DNA of 6,270 bases from Opitutaceae bacterium (GTDB lineage Bacteria; Verrucomicrobiota; Verrucomicrobiae; Opitutales; Opitutaceae): assembly GCA_031266495.1 (NCBI GenBank), contig JAISAX010000262.1, positions 1-6,270 of the forward strand. Reading direction: 5' to 3'. Positions within the stretch are counted from its first letter, which is position 1. Every line of letters begins with the position of its first letter. The position numbers and the translations under genes were made by a program. Under the pieces are notes generated by a model that was given only the letters and a program-made list of their open reading frames with translations, was not told where the DNA came from and ran no database searches. Shown one piece after another: positions 1-5,717 of the stretch.

Positions 1-28
1 CCCCCCCCCCCCCCCCCCCCCCCCCCCC
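1..28. repeat. 28-base poly-C homopolymer at the window edge
   Basis: The window opens with 28 consecutive C residues and then changes at once to ordinary sequence, 16 bp from the stop codon of the GH20 gene. The run may be longer outside the window. It could be a genuine intergenic homopolymer, since related C/G tracts occur at 2693-2712 and 6179-6208, or an assembly or sequencing artefact at a contig end. The sequence cannot separate these. Any terminator of the GH20 gene would lie in or beyond this run; none is visible in bases 29-44. Confidence 0.9.
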
Positions 29-44
29 GTGGAGGTAGCGAGAT

Positions 45-1925
45 TTACGATACGCTGGCCGATGCGGGGACCGCAATGGAGGAATGGGATTGGCAGTAAA
101 CAAGGCGGCCTCCTTCTCCAGGGGAGCCATCCTGGCCGAACATCAGGCGCGGCTCCTCCAGTTCCTCGATCCGGCTGATCCGTCCTTCCACGAGATCTTC
201 AAGCCGTTGCGCGGCCACGTCGATCCGGGTCAGGGCGCCGCCAAAACGCAGGTCCATTCGCTCCAGCCCGAAGGGTTTGTGGGTGCCAAGCCACAGTGTC
301 CGGAATTTTTTGTGAAGCAGGGCCATGTCGTCGCGGAGGGCGCGCAGCTCGTGTATCAGGTTTTTGAGGATGGAGGTGTCGCCGGCATGGCAGGCTTTCG
401 CGAGGCGCAGGCCCATGTCGCACTTGGCGGCGAGCGTTTTCAGCAACTGTTCATGATAGTCGAAGAGCGCGGCAAGGGATTCCGGCGTCTTGATTTTTCC
501 GAGGGCATCCAGCCTGGACTGGTAGAATTTGCGCAGATCCAGGCCTTCGAAGTTTTTGTCAAACAGCCCCAGCAGCAGGTCCTGCCAGAGAACCTGTTTG
601 GAAGTGGTTCTGCTGTTCCCGGCGTTCCACGATTCGGGATAATCGTCGATGGTGAGGGCGAGGAAGGCGGCGGCATCGAGGCCGAGGCATTCCCTGAAGC
701 GTCCGGCCAGGCGGTGTTCGCTCACATTGTCGCTGTAATTGTATTCTGCATACAGTTGCATTCCCAGGAGAGCCGAGTTGATGTTGACCTCCGCGCCGTC
801 GTCTCCCCAGAGGGTGGCGAATACGTGTTTCACTCCCTGCCGTCCGGCAACCGCGAGCGCGGGAGCGGTATTGGAAAATGTGGTTGGATAATGGATCCCC
901 ATGCCTTGCCAGGTCCAGATGCCGCCGGCGAAGATGATTTCGCGTCCGAACTGGCGGTGAAGCTCCATCATTTTTTGGTAGGTCCGCGGGTCGTCATGGT
1001 AATAGTCCCAGTAAACCATGCCGATGCCTTCGGGGATTTTTCGGGAAATATCGGCGGGCATCCGGGCGTTCGTGTCGTAGTAATCACCGGTTCCGGAGCC
1101 GAGACGGAAAAACATGTCGCTCCACATCATGGGTTCCAGGTGGCGGGCTTTGGCGATGCCGGCCACGCGGTCGAGGTGCCGCGAGAGGATGTCGAACCGG
1201 TTCTGGTAGCCGTGCCTGGCGAGGTAGCGTCCGAGGCCGACATTGTGGGCTTCGTCCATGCCAATGTGGATACGTTTTGAGGTGAAGCATTCGCTGGCGG
1301 TCCTCAGCATGGAGTCGATCAGGGCGTAGGTTTTTTCCTCGCCGACGAGGAGGATGTCGTCGGTGTCCTTGATGTCGTTCGCGCAGGGCCAGCGGAGCGC
1401 GGAGCGGAGGTGGCCCAGCGTTTGCAGGCAGGGGACGACTTCGATGCCGAGCGCGGCGGCAAACGCGTCGATTTCGCGCAATTCCGTTTTCGTGTAACGT
1501 CCGCGCATGTATCCGAAATAGGGATATTCCGTCAGTTCGTAGGTGTCCTCGGTGTAGAGCATGAGCCGGTTGAGGCCCATTGCGGCCATTTTGAGCAAGA
1601 GCGCCTTCGCCGCCGCCACGGTCAGGACGGCGTTGCGGGAGCAATCGACCATCAGGCCGCAGGTTTCAAAACGGGCCTGTTCCCTGATCTCAAAGGACGT
1701 GTCTCCCGCCGCCAGGCGCGCGGTGAGAAGCGCGAGCGCCCGGAAAAATTCCGCCTTCCGGTTGTATTCCAGGACGCAGGGCGATCCGCCGGAGACAAGG
1801 AGGCAGGGGCCGCGGCGCACGATGACGGGCGTTCCGTTTTCGCCGAGCGTGATCCCGCGTGCCCGGGCGAATCCGGTCAAGCCCTCCGGGAGAGGAAGGT
1901 GGTCACTGGTGATGTTCAGGTTCAT
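45..1925 (-). CDS. GH20 exo-beta-N-acetylhexosaminidase, GcnA-like
   Basis: This 626-residue protein matches the length and layout of GcnA-type family 20 glycosidases, which remove terminal N-acetylglucosamine or N-acetylgalactosamine from chito-oligosaccharides and related glycans. Residues 1-85 look like the small N-terminal alpha/beta domain. The TIM barrel runs from about residue 87 (GLMVDCSRN) to about 395. It includes HIGMDEAHN at 220-228, where D224-E225 are the Asp-Glu pair of substrate-assisted retaining catalysis: Asp orients the acetamido group and Glu is the acid/base. Pocket aromatics probably include W337, W339 and W373 (TLWGDDG). A helical C-terminal domain follows, up to about residue 592. 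The last 30 or so residues are low complexity. There is no signal peptide, so it should act in the cytoplasm on imported oligosaccharides. The start is the ATG at 1925; no clear Shine-Dalgarno precedes it. It is divergent from the AraC-family gene, a likely regulator. Family assignment is firm; exact substrate is inferred. Confidence 0.93.
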   Translation of the reverse strand: MNLNITSDHLPLPEGLTGFARARGITLGENGTPVIVRRGPCLLVSGGSPCVLEYNRKAEFFRALALLTARLAAGDTSFEIREQARFETCGLMVDCSRNAVLTVAAAKALLLKMAAMGLNRLMLYTEDTYELTEYPYFGYMRGRYTKTELREIDAFAAALGIEVVPCLQTLGHLRSALRWPCANDIKDTDDILLVGEEKTYALIDSMLRTASECFTSKRIHIGMDEAHNVGLGRYLARHGYQNRFDILSRHLDRVAGIAKARHLEPMMWSDMFFRLGSGTGDYYDTNARMPADISRKIPEGIGMVYWDYYHDDPRTYQKMMELHRQFGREIIFAGGIWTWQGMGIHYPTTFSNTAPALAVAGRQGVKHVFATLWGDDGAEVNINSALLGMQLYAEYNYSDNVSEHRLAGRFRECLGLDAAAFLALTIDDYPESWNAGNSRTTSKQVLWQDLLLGLFDKNFEGLDLRKFYQSRLDALGKIKTPESLAALFDYHEQLLKTLAAKCDMGLRLAKACHAGDTSILKNLIHELRALRDDMALLHKKFRTLWLGTHKPFGLERMDLRFGGALTRIDVAAQRLEDLVEGRISRIEELEEPRLMFGQDGSPGEGGRLVYCQSHSSIAVPASASVS

Positions 1926-1950
1926 GGGAATAGTTCAGGGAGGTTCTGGA

Positions 1951-1994
1951 AATTGAACAGAAGGCAGCGAAGAGAACGAAGAACAGCCAGAAGG
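1951..1994. repeat. A/G-rich intergenic tract resembling a dispersed repeat
   Basis: Just upstream of the GH20 start lies a purine-rich tract containing GAACAGAAGGCAGCGAAG followed by AGAACGAAGAACAGCCAGAAGG. Within it GAACAGAAGG, GAACGAAGAA and GAACAGCCAGAAGG are imperfect internal repeats. From memory, similar AACAGAAGGCAACGAAG-type tracts recur between genes in verrucomicrobial and planctomycetal genomes. Only this one clear copy is in the window, so dispersal cannot be shown here. It ends the otherwise spurious plus-strand reading frame with the peptide NRRQRRERR. Confidence 0.35.
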
Positions 1995-2037
1995 ATGCTT
2001 ACTGTTCACTCCTGCTTGATATGGCATGGTTTTTACG

Positions 2038-2070
2038 GTTTTCAGGATACGATTTTTCGTGTTTTCAGGA
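2038..2070. promoter_or_regulatory. Candidate operator: 10-bp direct repeat, 23 bp apart
   Basis: GTTTTCAGGA occurs exactly at 2038-2047 and again at 2061-2070, a 23-bp period (about two helical turns). Between the copies is a small inverted repeat, ACGA-TTTT-TCGT (2049-2060). The element sits in an A+T-rich segment of the divergent intergenic region, 113 bp from the GH20 start and 86 bp from the preferred AraC-family start. AraC-type regulators commonly bind two directly repeated half-sites on one DNA face, so this is a reasonable site for the adjacent regulator. No convincing -35/-10 pair at standard spacing was found beside it. Confidence 0.4.
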
Positions 2071-2143
2071 AATGTCCGGGATGATGAACTTTTTAACAAA
2101 AACGCCAGGGCCGGGGAAGGCCGGGAAAAATCCGCGACCGCGC

Positions 2144-2150
2144 GGGGGAG
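2144..2150 (+). promoter_or_regulatory. Ribosome binding site deciding the AraC-family start
   Basis: GGGGGAG ends five bases before the ATG at 2156. It is the best Shine-Dalgarno-like match for any candidate start of this frame. Earlier ATGs (2021, 2072, 2081, 2084) would add up to 45 residues that look non-coding and would overlap the direct repeat at 2038-2070. A weaker AGGA lies 10 bp before 2081. Confidence 0.45.
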
Positions 2151-2155
2151 CGCGG

Positions 2156-3091
2156 ATGGGCATGGAGCTGGAGCGGGCGCTGCGGCGCCTGGCGCTGGGC
2201 GCGCGTTTGCTTCCCCGGCCGGACTGGCCGCTCGATGGACGCCGGCAGCCTCCGCCGCCGTTGCCGGAAAACATCATCTGCTTCCAGCGGCGCGACACGG
2301 AGGAGCTGAACCGTCCGGTCAAGGGACGGGCGATGCACCATCGTCATGTCATGATTATTCCGCTACGCGGAGCGGCGCGGGTGTGCGCCGATGATTGCGA
2401 GGCGCCGCTGGGGCCTGGCGAGGGGATGATCGTCCTGCCGTATCAATATCATCATTACCGTTCTCCGCGGCGCGGGCGGATTCACTGGCTGTTCGTGACC
2501 TTCGAGTACGCGCAGGGCGTGACTCTGGAGCCGTTGCGCAATGTGACGTTCAGGGTCGATGCCGGACTGGCCGCGCAGCTTTCGTTGCTGCTGCGCGACC
2601 ACAAGGACAACACTGGCGGGGGGTTGCCGGAGTTGCGGCTGGCGTTGTTGCTGGCGAAGCTCGCGCCGCCGCCGTCGCATCCGTCGTCAGGAGGGGGGGG
2701 GGAGGGGAGGGGTCGGGTCGGGATGGCGGCGGGTGGCGGCAGCGGTGGCGGTGGCGGCGGATTGGTTTCGCGGGTCAATCATGGATTGCAGACGCAGGCG
2801 CAGGTGAAGCGGGTGCTTGCGCCGACGGTGCGGGAGCTTGCCGGCGAGGTGGGGATGAGTCCGAGCCATTTGCGGGCGAGGTTTCGGGCATCGTGCGGGG
2901 TGAGTCTTGGGCGGCACATGCGCAAGTTGCGCCTGGAGCGCGCGGCGGGTTTGTTGCGGATGAGCGCGGCACGCATTTCGGAGGTTGCCGAGCAATGCGG
3001 TTTTGCGTCGGTGTACAGTTTCAGCCGCGCCTTTCGCCGCGCCTATGGAGCGCCTCCAACGGTATTCCGCAAGGGAGGACAAGGGCAGTAG
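2156..3091 (+). CDS. AraC-family transcriptional regulator with poly-glycine linker
   Basis: The protein has 311 residues from the ATG at 2156. The N-terminal half is a cupin-like ligand-binding domain: HHRHVMIIPLRG at 61-72, a PGEGMIVLP turn at 87-95 and YHHY at 98-101, the usual histidine-rich pattern of sugar-sensing AraC proteins. The C-terminal half is the paired helix-turn-helix domain: first HTH about 224-242 (VRELAGEVGMSPSHLRARF), second about 273-296 (ISEVAEQCGFASVYSFSRAF), ending with the family signature YGAPPTVFRK. The linker at 177-202 is almost pure Gly with Ser, Arg and Ala, partly encoded by a G10 run, which is unusual. The divergent GH20 gene is the obvious target, with binding probably at the repeat at 2038-2070; that link is inferred. 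Convergent with the HNH endonuclease gene, 112 bp away. Family is certain, ligand unknown. Confidence 0.9.
   Translation: MGMELERALRRLALGARLLPRPDWPLDGRRQPPPPLPENIICFQRRDTEELNRPVKGRAMHHRHVMIIPLRGAARVCADDCEAPLGPGEGMIVLPYQYHHYRSPRRGRIHWLFVTFEYAQGVTLEPLRNVTFRVDAGLAAQLSLLLRDHKDNTGGGLPELRLALLLAKLAPPPSHPSSGGGGEGRGRVGMAAGGGSGGGGGGLVSRVNHGLQTQAQVKRVLAPTVRELAGEVGMSPSHLRARFRASCGVSLGRHMRKLRLERAAGLLRMSAARISEVAEQCGFASVYSFSRAFRRAYGAPPTVFRKGGQGQ
2693..2712 (+). repeat. G10-A-G4-A-G4 tract inside the AraC-family gene
   Basis: Ten G residues (2693-2702) are followed by A, GGGG, A and GGGG within the linker-coding part of the regulator. A one-base slip would frameshift the gene before its DNA-binding domain. 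The G runs could also form a quadruplex. The reverse complement has the same C/T pattern as the tract at 6179-6208. The frame is open as given and the domains on both sides are intact, so this length encodes the full protein. Confidence 0.85.
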
Positions 3092-3203
3092 CCCGCGGCG
3101 TCGCCGTGTCTGTTCCTGCGACTTCGCGTTCTTCATGTCGCTGGCCCTGCTCCTTCCTCCCTCTTCTCTGATTCTCGCCTCTCTCCTCTCTCAAATGGGG
3201 CCT

Positions 3204-4127
3204 CTATGAGATGCCTGTGGGTCGATTTCTATGTTTGCGCAAGGATTCCAGCGAAGGCCGAAGTCTGGCTTTGGGATCAAATTGAAGATGACGACCGGCA
3301 TAGCTACGAAGCTGTTGAGCCTCTGGCCCCACTTCGGAAAAGCGATGCGTGCGCACAATGACTCTCAGGTCGTCATCTATGGCCCATAATCCTGCATCAA
3401 ACATCCAGTGCGCGTTTTTTGAGAGTGCGAGGCCGTTGGTGATATCGTCATTTTGTGTTTCCGCCCAACTTTCGATATGCGCCGCGTCCACAATACTTGC
3501 TCCGTCAGTCGTGAAACAGCGATATCCTGTTAGCGCACAGGTGTGGAAATAGTCATCCACGACACGAATTTGAAAACGTGCGCTACGTCCCTTTCGTTTT
3601 CCGTCCGCCAACGCCTTTGCCAAGACCTTGTCCGGATTATGGGTTCTGATTGTGGAGACCAATCCCAGCAGCTCGAACAGCGCTGTCTTTTCAACATCGT
3701 CAAAGTAGCGGGAAATCAAAACAAGTCGCGCTTTCATCCTGAAATCGCGATCAGCCAGAAATCGGAAAAAATCTTCATCCAGTTCAATCACCATACAGTT
3801 TCGATCGGATTGTGCGGGCGCCATCCCGGCTGTGTATGCGTGCCAGAATCCTTGTGTTTTCAGATGATAGAATGGCAGGCGAATATCCAGCCGGGTCGGC
3901 CAACGATCCGCGACCAGAGTTCCAAATTCACGAAACCGAAGAGTGAGTTCGGGCGTTCTGGTCAGGACCCGGCCAGGCAATTTGCCGGATTCCGCGAGAT
4001 CAATAATGGAGAGCAATAACAGCGGTTTATGCGGTGCGGGACCTTTTGCACTATCCGCTGTTTTCGCGTGGGCTACACGCAGGCGGGTAATCTTGCCCAG
4101 CCAAAAATCAGCCGAATCCTTATTCAT
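3204..4127 (-). CDS. HNH endonuclease with SBD-like N-terminal domain (putative modification-dependent restriction enzyme)
   Basis: The protein has 307 residues from the ATG at 4127. An upstream extension to 4226 is possible but looks non-coding. The C-terminal ββα-metal domain (about 190-255) has the HNH pattern: C197-ALTG, VDAAHIESW with H217, N231-GLAL, then H240-WMFD-AG. The N-terminal half carries APHKPLLLL (31-39) and LPFYHL (84-89) followed by GFW. This spacing resembles the sulfur-binding (SBD) domain of ScoMcrA/EcoWI-type enzymes that cut phosphorothioate-modified DNA, where an H-R-P and a Y-P-F motif line the sulfur pocket. Here they read HKP and LPF, so the ligand may differ. No methyltransferase is nearby, which fits a stand-alone type IV-like nuclease. 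The gene has lower G+C than its flanks and probably came by transfer with the two small regulators upstream. HNH nuclease is firm; the target is inferred. Confidence 0.85.
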   Translation of the reverse strand: MNKDSADFWLGKITRLRVAHAKTADSAKGPAPHKPLLLLSIIDLAESGKLPGRVLTRTPELTLRFREFGTLVADRWPTRLDIRLPFYHLKTQGFWHAYTAGMAPAQSDRNCMVIELDEDFFRFLADRDFRMKARLVLISRYFDDVEKTALFELLGLVSTIRTHNPDKVLAKALADGKRKGRSARFQIRVVDDYFHTCALTGYRCFTTDGASIVDAAHIESWAETQNDDITNGLALSKNAHWMFDAGLWAIDDDLRVIVRTHRFSEVGPEAQQLRSYAGRHLQFDPKARLRPSLESLRKHRNRPTGIS

Positions 4128-4478
4128 TACAGGAACACGGCTCCGGTGAGTGTGCTGTTTTTCCGCCGCTAAAACCGACCATCCATGGGCGTTGGTCGGA
4201 AAGGTAAAGCTGGCGAAGAGAATCAACGATGGTTTCGAGCATCAGGAGGAACAACAAAATCCAACACCGCTGATCTGGCTATCCCAAATGTGGTCACGGA
4301 AAAGTAAATTGGCGGATGGCGCTTTTTTTCGGGGCCTGTCGTCCAGGGCGGCCTTTCGCTTTTCCGGTGAACCGTTCTTGCAAGCAACCCCTGCCTCTTG
4401 CGGAGGAAACGAACGACACGGCGCACGAGCGGATAAACGGCGGGCAAAGGCAAGGCTACAGGGTGCAGGATTAGCAGG
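4128..4478. other. Intergenic region between RHH and HNH genes
   Basis: This 351-bp stretch has no reading frame resembling a protein I recognise; frames on both strands read as low-quality shadows. The only clear structure is the inverted repeat at 4175-4199, 48 bp before the HNH start. The remainder is mixed composition with a T7 run at 4323-4329. It could contain the HNH promoter, a decayed gene or a small RNA; I see no direct support for either of the last two. Confidence 0.5.
4175..4199. promoter_or_regulatory. Perfect 7-bp inverted repeat upstream of the HNH gene
   Basis: CCGACCA (4175-4181) and TGGTCGG (4193-4199) are exact reverse complements around an 11-base loop that contains the palindrome CCATGG. 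It lies 48-72 bp upstream of the HNH start, where an operator for the XRE or RHH protein would sit. Read on the minus strand, the hairpin is followed by TTTT, so it could instead be a weak terminator separating the regulators from the endonuclease. The sequence does not decide between these. Confidence 0.45.
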
Positions 4479-4784
4479 CTACTGTTTTGCCTCTTTGTCA
4501 CCCAGCGCAAGGGGCACACTTGTGGCGTAAACGGCCTGTTGCTGGACGGCCTGCCTCAAAACACGACGGATGTATTGCGCTTTGGAAAGATCCGAGAGGC
4601 GCGCCAACTCGTCCACCGCCTCATCAATGTAGGCGGGCAAAACAACCTGAAACTTAACGTTGTTTCCGCCGATGGATTTACGTGCCACGCCCGACGATTT
4701 CTCATTCCCGATGCACGAAATCCGGAAAATAGGTGGTTGGCTCTGATAATCCTTACCTGTTTTGGTGGCGTTATGGTTGCTCAC
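4479..4784 (-). CDS. Ribbon-helix-helix (CopG-like) small DNA-binding protein
   Basis: The protein has 101 residues. Residues 43-83 fit the ribbon-helix-helix fold: a short basic/hydrophobic strand (VKFQVVLP, 43-50), a first helix (YIDEAVDELARLSD), an LSKAQYIRR turn and a second helix (VLRQAVQQQ). Such proteins dimerise and bind operators, often as antitoxins or plasmid/phage repressors. Residues 1-40 are polar and probably flexible. The GTG start at 4784 is the only plausible one and overlaps the stop of the XRE gene as GTGA, with no Shine-Dalgarno, so translation is probably coupled. No toxin-like partner is recognisable. A role in controlling the cassette is inferred. Confidence 0.72.
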   Translation of the reverse strand: MSNHNATKTGKDYQSQPPIFRISCIGNEKSSGVARKSIGGNNVKFQVVLPAYIDEAVDELARLSDLSKAQYIRRVLRQAVQQQAVYATSVPLALGDKEAKQ

Positions 4785-5107
4785 ACGAATATCGTCATGC
4801 CTTTCTCCCTGAAAACCCGGATTGGAAAATGCGCCCGCGAACTTTTCCTCGCTGGGGGTGCCTGGGTTTGACCATCCGGGTCGAGCAACGAAATCGGAGG
4901 CACACGGAGCGCTTTCGCCAAGGCGAGTATCTCGTAATCGAATACGGCCCTTTCCTGTCTTTCGATCCGGCCAAGCGTGGTGCGGTCAAGGGCAAGGCCA
5001 AGCACGGCAAGGCGTCCGGCAATGTCTTCCAGCGAAGGTTTCGGGCGCATGACCCTTCGAACCGCCCGGATTCTCGGGTCGATCAGATTCTTGCCGTTTG
5101 GAACCAT
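4781..5107 (-). CDS. XRE-family helix-turn-helix protein
   Basis: The protein has 108 residues from the ATG at 5107 (a TTG at 5122 would add five). Residues 12-75 resemble a Cro/C1-type domain: IRAVRRVM, then SLEDIAGRLAVLGLALDRTT, then LGRIERQERAVFDYEILALA, ending ALRVPPISLL. The LGRIER segment and the following helix match the usual recognition region, and the DYEILALAKAL stretch is typical of small single-domain XRE regulators. The roughly 30-residue tail is polar and unassigned. It is first in the minus-strand group and overlaps the RHH gene by four bases. In restriction loci such proteins often act as controllers that delay or limit nuclease expression; here that role is inferred from position only. 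Its start lies two bases from the candidate start of the divergent prepilin frame, so its promoter must lie in or before that frame's first codons. Confidence 0.75.
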   Translation of the reverse strand: MVPNGKNLIDPRIRAVRRVMRPKPSLEDIAGRLAVLGLALDRTTLGRIERQERAVFDYEILALAKALRVPPISLLDPDGQTQAPPARKSSRAHFPIRVFREKGMTIFV

Positions 5108-5109
5108 GG

Positions 5110-5667
5110 ATGCGGATGACAATGCGGGAGTTTTTTACTTTTATCCCGAAGAAGATTTGCGGGCGGGCGCGGGAGTCGGCCCGCGTCACGCAGTGCCTCT
5201 CCAACCTCCGCCAGATCGGCATGGCCTATTCCCTCTATCTGGCCGACAACAAACAACTGTTCCCGCCGTATTGGGACTCCACCGTGATGCCCTCGCGGCT
5301 CAACGCCATCATGCCCTACACCGGGTTGACCAACGGCACGCCGGTCAAGGGCGTCTTCGCCTGCCCCGAGGCGCAGAAAACACTGGCCCGGTTGTATTCA
5401 AATACCTGTGACCGCAATTCTTTCCACCAGAACCGTCACTGGGCCTCGCTGAACAACAGCCCGAGTCGCCGCAAATCGCTGATGTCTTTCGTCCAGCCTT
5501 CGCAGGCGATCCTCGTTTACGAGCGATGGGGTGCGGCGGACCTGGCCGCGCCGGAGCCCAACACCAACCTCTCCGTGCGCAACGTGCTCTTCGTGGATTT
5601 TCACGTGCGGTCGCGGGCGGACCTGGCGCCGCTCGACGCCCTCAATGCCGCCTGCCGCGTCGAGTAA
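5110..5667 (+). CDS. Prepilin-like protein lacking the N-terminal pilin signal (probably 5'-truncated)
   Basis: From the ATG at 5110 the frame gives 185 residues. From about residue 18 it matches the DUF1559/pseudopilin-like proteins abundant in Verrucomicrobiota and Planctomycetota: GRARESARVTQ, CLSNLRQIGMAYSLYLADN (29-47), FPPYW, VFACPEA (82-88) and a C-terminal NVLFVDFHV (158-166) equivalent to the usual NVLFADGHV. The expected prepilin peptidase site and hydrophobic helix (FTLIELL-type, about 30 residues) are absent; the frame begins instead with the unrelated MRMTMREFFTFIPKK, encoded by A+T-richer DNA that belongs to the cassette. The DG of the C-terminal motif is DF, and the histidine normally nine residues before it is missing, both signs of decay. 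Without the signal it should not enter a pilus or secretion system. Most likely a remnant, possibly still translated. Confidence 0.7.
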   Translation: MRMTMREFFTFIPKKICGRARESARVTQCLSNLRQIGMAYSLYLADNKQLFPPYWDSTVMPSRLNAIMPYTGLTNGTPVKGVFACPEAQKTLARLYSNTCDRNSFHQNRHWASLNNSPSRRKSLMSFVQPSQAILVYERWGAADLAAPEPNTNLSVRNVLFVDFHVRSRADLAPLDALNAACRVE

Positions 5668-5717
5668 CCAATAACCGGTAACCCGCTTCTCCTCCGGCCA
5701 TCCCTCTTTTTTCAACC

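Larger units (their letters stand above)
3204..5160. other. Probable acquired defence cassette (XRE, RHH, HNH)
   Basis: Three minus-strand genes and their spacers form a block with visibly lower G+C than the strongly G+C-rich AraC-family gene on the left and the prepilin and secreted-protein genes on the right. The right edge coincides with the abrupt start of a prepilin-like gene that lacks its conserved 5' part, suggesting insertion with deletion. No transposase, integrase, tRNA or convincing flanking direct repeat was found, so the edges are approximate and the mechanism is unknown. Confidence 0.5.

Noticed and set aside
84..1280. 398-codon plus-strand open frame opposite the GH20 gene
   Set aside because: It is antisense to a clear GH20 enzyme, has no recognisable domain, and long shadow frames are expected in G+C-rich DNA.
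2016..2044. TTGATA as a -35 box for the AraC-family gene
   Set aside because: At 17-bp spacing the -10 would be TTTTCA, which is poor; no convincing sigma-70 pair.
1410..2084. 224-codon plus-strand frame crossing the GH20 start and intergenic region
   Set aside because: Mostly antisense to GH20; its end reads through the repeat-like tract, giving an Arg-rich artefact.
2021..2155. Upstream extension of the AraC-family frame to the ATG at 2021
   Set aside because: The added 45 residues are low complexity, lie over A+T-rich DNA with a direct repeat, and a better ribosome site precedes 2156.
2395..3171. 258-codon plus-strand frame inside the AraC-family gene
   Set aside because: Ala/Gly/Arg-rich translation in another frame of a gene with intact AraC domains.
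3092..3203. Missing prepilin N-terminus or insertion-site duplication at the left cassette edge
   Set aside because: Translation in all plus frames shows no FTLIELL-type sequence, and no convincing direct repeat is shared with the right edge around 5107-5160.
3092..3203. Rho-independent terminator between the convergent AraC and HNH genes
   Set aside because: Only a short GCGGCG/CGCCG self-complementary stretch without a proper loop or following T run.
3543..4019. 158-codon plus-strand frame opposite the HNH gene
   Set aside because: Antisense to a gene with clear HNH motifs; no domain seen.
4128..4226. N-terminal extension of the HNH protein to 4226
   Set aside because: The extra 33 residues do not resemble the family and run over the inverted repeat; 307 residues from 4127 is a normal size.
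4150..4530. Plus- and minus-strand frames in the gap between RHH and HNH genes
   Set aside because: Neither the 126-codon plus frame nor the 98-codon minus frame (4223-4519) shows any domain; the latter also overlaps the RHH gene out of frame.
4479..5107. Toxin-antitoxin pair made of the XRE and RHH proteins
   Set aside because: Both proteins look like DNA-binding regulators; neither shows a toxin domain such as RelE, HicA, PIN or Fic.
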